NCBI GenBank assembly: GCA_013822345.1
Contig: PNKH01000007.1
Coordinates: 54,493 to 118,492, forward strand
Reading direction: 5' to 3'
DNA length: 64,000 bases
Source of the DNA: Isosphaera sp.
Lineage (GTDB): Bacteria > Planctomycetota > Planctomycetia > Gemmatales > Gemmataceae
Part shown: piece by piece, positions 59,208 to 64,000 of the stretch
Position numbering within the stretch: position 1 is the stretch's first letter
Layout: every line of letters starts with the position of its first letter
The notes under the pieces: generated by a model
What the model saw: the letters and a program-made list of their open reading frames with translations, nothing else
What the model was told of the DNA's origin: nothing
Databases searched by the model: none
Position numbers and translations under genes: made by a program

Positions 59208-61916
59208 TCACTTCCCCAACAGCTCTCTCCCCAGCCGCTCGGCCTTGAGCAGCGCCTCGGGGAGCTTTGCCGCGTCCTTCCCGGCCGCCTGCGCCATCTC
59301 CGGCCGGCCGCCGCCGCTCCCGCCGACCACCGCCGCCACCTGCTTCACCACGTCGCCGGCCTTCAACCCCTTCTTCACCAGGTCGGCCGTCAGCGCCGCG
59401 AGCAGCGGCACCTTCCCGTCGTCCTCCGTCCAGCCGAACACGATGTACGCGGACCCGCACTTCTGCCGCACGCGATCGACCTGCGCCCGCGCCCCGTCGG
59501 CGGTCGTGCCGTCCGGCAGCTTCCCGACCACCAGCTTCGCCCCGCCGACCTCCGTGGCCGCGTCGATCAGGGCGTCCACCACGCTGCCGAGGGCCGCCGC
59601 CTCGCCCTTCTTCGCCTGCTCCTGCAACTTCTTCAGCTGGTCGCGCAACGCCTCGACCCGGGCCGGCAACTCGTCTGGCCGGCACTGGAACCCGGCGGCG
59701 AGTTCGTCGACGACCGCGCTCCGGGCCTGGATGTCGTCATAGGCCGGCTTGCCGGTCACGGCGGTGACGCGGCGGATCCCCTTCGCCACGCCCTCCTGCG
59801 ACTGCAGCTTGAAGTACCCGATCAAGCCGGTCCGCGGCAGGTGCGTCCCGCCGCAGAACTCGACCGAGTTGTCGAGGTTCGCCTTCTCCGGCGTCTCGGC
59901 GCCGATCAGTACCACCCGCACCGGGTCCGGGTACTTCTCGCCGAACACCGCCCGCACCCCGGGCAGCTCCTTCGCCTTCGCCAGCGGCAGGTTGACCGCC
60001 GTCACCACCTGGTCGAGCACGACCTGCCGGTTGACGCGCCGCTCGATCTCGCGCAGCTCCTCGGCCGTCACCGGCTTGTCGTGGCTGAAGTCGAACCGGG
60101 TCTTGTGCTCGTCGACCAGCGACCCCTTCTGCTCGACGTGCCCGCCGAGCACCTGCCGCAGGGCGAGGTTCAGCAAGTGCGTCGCGGTGTGGTTCCGCAT
60201 GATGTCGATGCGGCGGGTGGTGGTCTGGAGCAATTCGACCGTGTCCCCGACCGCGATCTCGCCGTCGTGTAGCACGCCGACGTGCAGGACCGTGTCGCCC
60301 AATCGCTGGGCGTCGGTGACCTCGAAGTCGGCACCGGCCGCCGACCGGGCGGCGCCGGTGTCGCCGACCTGCCCGCCCTGCTCGGCGTAGAAGTTCGTCC
60401 GGTCGAGCAGCAGCGCCGCCTCCTCGCCGGCGGCCAGCCTGCCGGACGTGACGACCGCGTTGTCCTTCACCCACCCGAGCACCTTCGCGGTGATCGGCTC
60501 GGGCCGGTACTTCGGGCTGTCGTCGGTCGGCGGCAGTTCGCCCTTCACCGCCGACACCGCGAACCTTTTGCCGCCCTGCTTCGCCTTCTCCTGGGCGGTG
60601 TTCATCGCCCGCTCGTACCCGGCCATGTCCACCGTCAGCCCCTGCTCGCCGGCCATCTGCTGGGTGATGTCGATGAGGACGCCGTAGGTGTCGTGGAGCT
60701 TGAACGCCTCGTCCCCGCTCACCTCCGTCCGCCCGTCCCCCTTCATCCCGGTGGCGATCTTGTTGAACAGGGTGATGCCGCGCTTCAGGGTGCGGAGGAA
60801 GGCCGCCTCCTCGTCGTACACCTGGTCGCGGACCTTCTGCGGGTCGCGCCGCAGCTCCGGGAACGCGGCCCCCATGTGCTCGACCACCGTCGGCACGAGG
60901 GAGTGCAGGAACGGCTCGGTCGTGCCGAGCACCTGCACCCCGTACCGCTCGGCGCGCCGCAGGATCCGCTTCAGCACGTAGTCCCGGCCGACGTTCCCGA
61001 TCGTGGCCCCGTCGGTCAGGGCGAAGGTGAGCGTGCGGACGTGGTCGGCGATGACGCGGTACGCCGTGTCCGGGAGGCTGTCGAGCACCCCGCCGTAGGG
61101 GTTATCGAAGCGCGTGACCCGGTGGACCGCGTCGAAGATCGGGGCGAACACGTCGGTGTCGTAGTTGCTGTTCTTCCCCTGGAGGACGGAGCAGATCCGT
61201 TCGAACCCCATGCCGGTGTCGACGTGCTGGGCCGCGAGCTTCGCCAGGCTCCCGTCCTCGTTCCGGTTGAACTGGATGAACACCAGGTTCCAGATCTCGA
61301 TGACGCGGTCGGTGCCGGCGTTCACCAGCTTCCCGCCGGACTTGTCCGGGGTGCGGTCGATGTGGACTTCCGTACACGGGCCGCACGGGCCGGTCGCCCC
61401 CATCTCCCAGAAGTTGTCCTTCTTGTTCCCGAGGTGGATCTGGGCGTCCGGGACGCCGACCGCCTTCCAGAACCCGGCGGCCTCGTCGTCCCGCGGGATG
61501 CCGTTCGCCGGGTCGCCCTCGAACACGGTGACGTGCAGCCGGGTCTTGTCGAGGCCCCAGACGCCGGTGAGCAGCTCCCACGCCCAGCCGATCGCCTCCC
61601 GCTTGAAGTAGTCGCCGAAGCTCCAGTTCCCGAGCATCTCGAAGAACGTGTGGTGGTAGGTGTCCTTGCCGACGTCGTCGAGGTCGTTGTGCTTGCCGCC
61701 GGCCCGGATGCACTTCTGGGTGTTCGCGACCCGCTTGACCGGCGGCTTCTCGGTGCCGAGGAAGTACGGCTTGAACTGGTTCATCCCGGCGTTGGCGAAC
61801 AGCAGGGTCGGGTCGTCGAGCGGGACGACCGGCGACGACGGGACGTTCCGGTGCCCGTGCTTCTCGCAGAAGAAGTCGACGAACTGGCGGCGGGTGTCGG
61901 AGGACGAGGACGGCAT
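59208..61916 (-). CDS. alaS: Alanyl-tRNA synthetase
   Basis: A 902-residue synthetase. The catalytic domain starts RRQFVDFFCEKHGHRNV and contains FANAGMNQFKPYFLG and the class II motifs. The editing domain has RNHTATHLLNLALRQVLGGH and the zinc-binding CGGTHLPRTG. A C-Ala domain (DHALVDQ-type region and GGSGGGRPEMAQAAGKD) closes the protein. Full length. Start ATG at 61914-61916 (MPSSSSDTRRQF). Confidence 0.95.
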   Translation of the reverse strand: MPSSSSDTRRQFVDFFCEKHGHRNVPSSPVVPLDDPTLLFANAGMNQFKPYFLGTEKPPVKRVANTQKCIRAGGKHNDLDDVGKDTYHHTFFEMLGNWSFGDYFKREAIGWAWELLTGVWGLDKTRLHVTVFEGDPANGIPRDDEAAGFWKAVGVPDAQIHLGNKKDNFWEMGATGPCGPCTEVHIDRTPDKSGGKLVNAGTDRVIEIWNLVFIQFNRNEDGSLAKLAAQHVDTGMGFERICSVLQGKNSNYDTDVFAPIFDAVHRVTRFDNPYGGVLDSLPDTAYRVIADHVRTLTFALTDGATIGNVGRDYVLKRILRRAERYGVQVLGTTEPFLHSLVPTVVEHMGAAFPELRRDPQKVRDQVYDEEAAFLRTLKRGITLFNKIATGMKGDGRTEVSGDEAFKLHDTYGVLIDITQQMAGEQGLTVDMAGYERAMNTAQEKAKQGGKRFAVSAVKGELPPTDDSPKYRPEPITAKVLGWVKDNAVVTSGRLAAGEEAALLLDRTNFYAEQGGQVGDTGAARSAAGADFEVTDAQRLGDTVLHVGVLHDGEIAVGDTVELLQTTTRRIDIMRNHTATHLLNLALRQVLGGHVEQKGSLVDEHKTRFDFSHDKPVTAEELREIERRVNRQVVLDQVVTAVNLPLAKAKELPGVRAVFGEKYPDPVRVVLIGAETPEKANLDNSVEFCGGTHLPRTGLIGYFKLQSQEGVAKGIRRVTAVTGKPAYDDIQARSAVVDELAAGFQCRPDELPARVEALRDQLKKLQEQAKKGEAAALGSVVDALIDAATEVGGAKLVVGKLPDGTTADGARAQVDRVRQKCGSAYIVFGWTEDDGKVPLLAALTADLVKKGLKAGDVVKQVAAVVGGSGGGRPEMAQAAGKDAAKLPEALLKAERLGRELLGK

Positions 61917-61998
61917 GGCGGGTCCGGGGTTTGGCGAGCCGGGCGGCGTCAGCCCCCGGGATCGGCTACCGGGATAGACACGAACTCGGCGGAGAAGT

Positions 61999-62259
61999 TC
62001 AAGGGGTCGGGACGGCGGGCACGGTGGCGGACGGGCCGGTCGGCTCGCACCGGACGATGTGGAGCAGGGCGAGGGTGACGTGCCGGCCGGGGACGTCCGG
62101 CTCGGCCGGGTCGTCCGGCAGCCCGACCATGGCCGAGTGCCGTCCCGGCCGCAGCATATTCGGGTGGGTGATCTCGAACGCCCGGCCGTCGGTGATGACG
62201 ATCCGGAACGGGGCGAACGGGTTCGCGTCCACCCACTCCCGCAGCTCCTGGTAGGTCAT
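61999..62259 (-). CDS. Small conserved planctomycete-type protein
   Basis: An 86-residue protein, MTYQELREWVDANPFAPFRI...DGRAFEITHPNMLRPGR. This pattern, an N-terminal helix followed by PFRI-x-I-x-DGR and a beta-hairpin, is one I associate with small proteins repeated in planctomycete genomes. Its function is unknown. It starts one base after the larC stop, so the two are probably cotranscribed. Confidence 0.72.
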   Translation of the reverse strand: MTYQELREWVDANPFAPFRIVITDGRAFEITHPNMLRPGRHSAMVGLPDDPAEPDVPGRHVTLALLHIVRCEPTGPSATVPAVPTP

Positions 62260-62260
62260 G

Positions 62261-63424
62261 TCAACTGCTCCACTGGACCGCCCGGTACACCTCGCGCAAC
62301 GGCACGTTCTGCTCCCGGGCTACGCGGGCGCAATCATCGTACTCCGGGGTGACCACGGCGAACCCGTCGGCCCGCCACCCGCGCTTCGCCCGCACCGGCC
62401 CCCACGGCGTCTCGACCGTGACCGCCTCCCGGCGCAGCTTCGTCCGCTCCGCGGCGTGCCGCCGCACCCCGAACGTCGCCGTCTCGCGGAACAGGATCGC
62501 TTCCAACCCCGCCGCGACGGCCGGCTCGCCGATCACCGACAGCAGCACCCCGGGGCGGCCTTTCTTCATCTGGATCGGTGTGGCGAACACGTCGAGGGCG
62601 CCGGCCGCGAACAGCCGCTCGGTCGCATACCCGATCACCTCCGGGGTGGCGTCGTCGAGGTTCGTCTCCAGCACCACGACGGTGTCCGTCTCGGCCTGGT
62701 CGGGCGCCGGGTCGGCCGTGCCGACCAGCAGCCGGAGGATGTTCGGGCGGTCGAGGAAGTCCTTCGCCCCGGCCCCGCTGCCGACCCGCTCGACGGTCAT
62801 CGCCGGGGACGCCGTGTACCCGGTCACGACGGTGGTCAGGATGGCCGCCCCGGTCGGGGTGGTCAGCTCGAACTCGACCGCCGACGGGGCGAGCGGCACG
62901 CCCTTCAGGAGTTCGAGGGTGCCGGGGGTCGGGACCGGCATCACCCCGTGGGCGGCCTTGACCGTGCCGGTGCCGGTCGGGACCGGCGAGCTGGTGAACC
63001 GCTCGACGCCTAACACGTCGAGGCCGACGGCGGCCCCGAGGATGTCGGCGATGCTGTCGAGGGCCCCGACCTCGTGGAAGTGGACCCGCTCCAGCGGCAT
63101 CCCGTGTGCGGCGGCCTCGGCGGCGGCGACCTTCCGGAAGACGGCGGCGGCCAGGTCGCGCTGCCGCGGGGTGACGGCCGCCCGGTCCAGCAGGACGAGC
63201 ACGTCCGGGAGGAACCGGTAGTCCTCCTGGTCGGCGGCAGCGACGGTCGCCTTGGTGGCCGCAAACCCGCACCGCTTGACCCGCTCGACCTCCAGGGTGA
63301 TGGGCAGGCCGAGGGGGGCTAGGGCCGACCGGATCGCGTCGGCCGGGACCCCGGCGTCGATCACCGCCCCGAGGACCATGTCCCCGCTGACCCCGCTGAA
63401 GCAGTCGAAGTGCGCGACCTTCAT
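62261..63424 (-). CDS. larC: LarC-type nickel-pincer cofactor synthesis protein
   Basis: A 387-residue protein. It starts MKVAHFDCFSGVSGDMVLGAV, the LarC signature, and contains HFHEVGALDSIADILGAA and GVMPVPTPGTLELLKGVPL. LarC inserts nickel into the pyridinium thiocarboxylic cofactor of lactate racemase-type enzymes. The partner genes larB and larE and the racemase are not seen here. E. g. in lactobacilli LarC is made by a frameshift; here the frame is continuous. Confidence 0.9.
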   Translation of the reverse strand: MKVAHFDCFSGVSGDMVLGAVIDAGVPADAIRSALAPLGLPITLEVERVKRCGFAATKATVAAADQEDYRFLPDVLVLLDRAAVTPRQRDLAAAVFRKVAAAEAAAHGMPLERVHFHEVGALDSIADILGAAVGLDVLGVERFTSSPVPTGTGTVKAAHGVMPVPTPGTLELLKGVPLAPSAVEFELTTPTGAAILTTVVTGYTASPAMTVERVGSGAGAKDFLDRPNILRLLVGTADPAPDQAETDTVVVLETNLDDATPEVIGYATERLFAAGALDVFATPIQMKKGRPGVLLSVIGEPAVAAGLEAILFRETATFGVRRHAAERTKLRREAVTVETPWGPVRAKRGWRADGFAVVTPEYDDCARVAREQNVPLREVYRAVQWSS

Positions 63425-63576
63425 CCGGTCCTCCCGTCGGTTCGGCCGGGGCGTGGGGGCATGATACGCGCGGGCCGCGGCATGCCGGTTGCAACACCCG
63501 CACCGGCCGTGACGCCCGGCTCGCACGGGCCGTCCGGAAGTTCCCCGACACGACTCGCCCGACAGGAGGACGGAAG

Positions 63577-63891
63577 ATGGTTCGCCGGTGCTTCGTTCTG
63601 GCCGCGGTGGCCGCGATGGTGGCCTGGGGCATGCCGGCCCTGGCCGACGAGAAGGAAGGGACGCACGAGGGGAAGGTGGTCAAGGCTGAGAAGGGCAAGC
63701 TGACGATGACGGACAAGGACGGGAAGAAGGAGCACACCCACGACATCGGGTCGGACGCCAAGGTGACGATGGACGGCAAGGAGGCGAAGTTGGAGGACCT
63801 GAAGGCCGGGACGACGGTGAAGGTGACCGCCGAGAAGAAGGGCGACAAGGTGGTGGTGACCAAGGTCGAGGCGAAGAAGTCCGACAAGTGA
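63577..63891 (+). CDS. Small exported lysine/acid-rich protein
   Basis: A 104-residue protein with a signal peptide (MVRRCFVLAAVAAMVAWGMP, cleavage near ALA/DEK). The mature part is a repeated beta pattern, GKVVKAEKGKLTMTDKDGKK ... KVTMDGKEAKLEDLKAGTTV, with HTHD in the middle. It resembles small periplasmic beta-barrel proteins widespread in planctomycetes. GGAGGACGG precedes the ATG. A factor-independent terminator follows at 63943. Metal binding by the HTHD segment is possible but unproven. Confidence 0.72.
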   Translation: MVRRCFVLAAVAAMVAWGMPALADEKEGTHEGKVVKAEKGKLTMTDKDGKKEHTHDIGSDAKVTMDGKEAKLEDLKAGTTVKVTAEKKGDKVVVTKVEAKKSDK

Positions 63892-63942
63892 CGGGCCGGG
63901 AACGGCCGTGCGCGGGCCTGTGAAGGCGGTCCGCAACGCGAC

Positions 63943-63974
63943 GGGGCCGGGGGAAAACCCCCGGCCCCGCCTCT
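63943..63974 (+). terminator. Factor-independent terminator
   Basis: GGGGCCGGGGG and CCCCCGGCCCC form an 11-base stem with an AAAA loop (63943-63968), followed by GCCTCTGTTTCT. It lies about 50 bases after the 63577 gene stop. It is compact and unlike the long dispersed palindromes. Confidence 0.82.
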
Positions 63975-64000
63975 GTTTCTCCTGACGCAGGTGCCCGGGA

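Overview
The window is very GC-rich, densely coded DNA that most likely comes from a planctomycete, probably of the Gemmataceae. The evidence is a set of family-level signatures: two DUF1549/DUF1553 proteins (one next to a PSCyt1-WD40 cytochrome), two proteins with the short N-terminal TIGR02996 repeat-companion domain, a Uma2-type nuclease-like protein, DUF11-repeat and proline-rich secreted proteins, and small planctomycete-type hypothetical proteins. The genus assignment is inference. No tRNA, rRNA, CRISPR array, phage or transposase gene was seen.

Layout. 1-5 kb: the 5' part of deoC, a frameshifted SH3-domain gene, a DUF1549/DUF1553 protein and two small unknowns. 5-11 kb: a sulfate-type ABC ATPase divergent from a formylglycine-generating enzyme, ribH, a MarR regulator with a [4Fe-4S]/SCP2-like oxidoreductase sharing an operator motif, and an acyltransferase. 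11-16 kb: a zinc-ribbon membrane protein, a helix-turn-helix protein beside a clean palindromic operator, two DUF4365-like proteins, then rho-coaE-Uma2. 16-23 kb: polA, a leucine-rich-repeat protein, an unknown and a nucleotide-sugar dehydrogenase. 23-31 kb: PSCyt1-WD40 plus DUF1549/DUF1553, a TIGR02996-DUF1963 protein, beta-carbonic anhydrase and a PilT ATPase. 31-42 kb: a small envelope cluster (54-aa Gly/Cys protein, two-helix protein, double-PDZ protein), a Tat-type unknown, 5-formyl-THF cyclo-ligase, a mini-SWIM protein, carB, two paralogous exported proteins and a MazG-like pyrophosphohydrolase. 42-55 kb: DUF11 protein, RimI-type acetyltransferase, proline-rich protein, FGGY kinase, trypsin-like protease, CheY-like protein, mini-SWIM protein, dapF, DUF374 acyltransferase, GT87-like membrane protein and trpC. 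55-64 kb: CPBP protease, a polysaccharide-type ABC exporter, an orphan DNA methyltransferase, alaS, larC and a small exported protein followed by a classic terminator.

The most unusual feature is not a gene. About 26 long inverted repeats, or halves of them, occupy gene borders throughout the window in every orientation. They fall into several unrelated sequence families (called A to P here). In family A a shared core is flanked by outer arms that differ completely between copies yet pair perfectly within each copy. Some copies supply the stop codons of both converging genes. One sits in frame between the two halves of carB, and one lies inside the SH3-domain gene. No mobilising enzyme for them is visible here.
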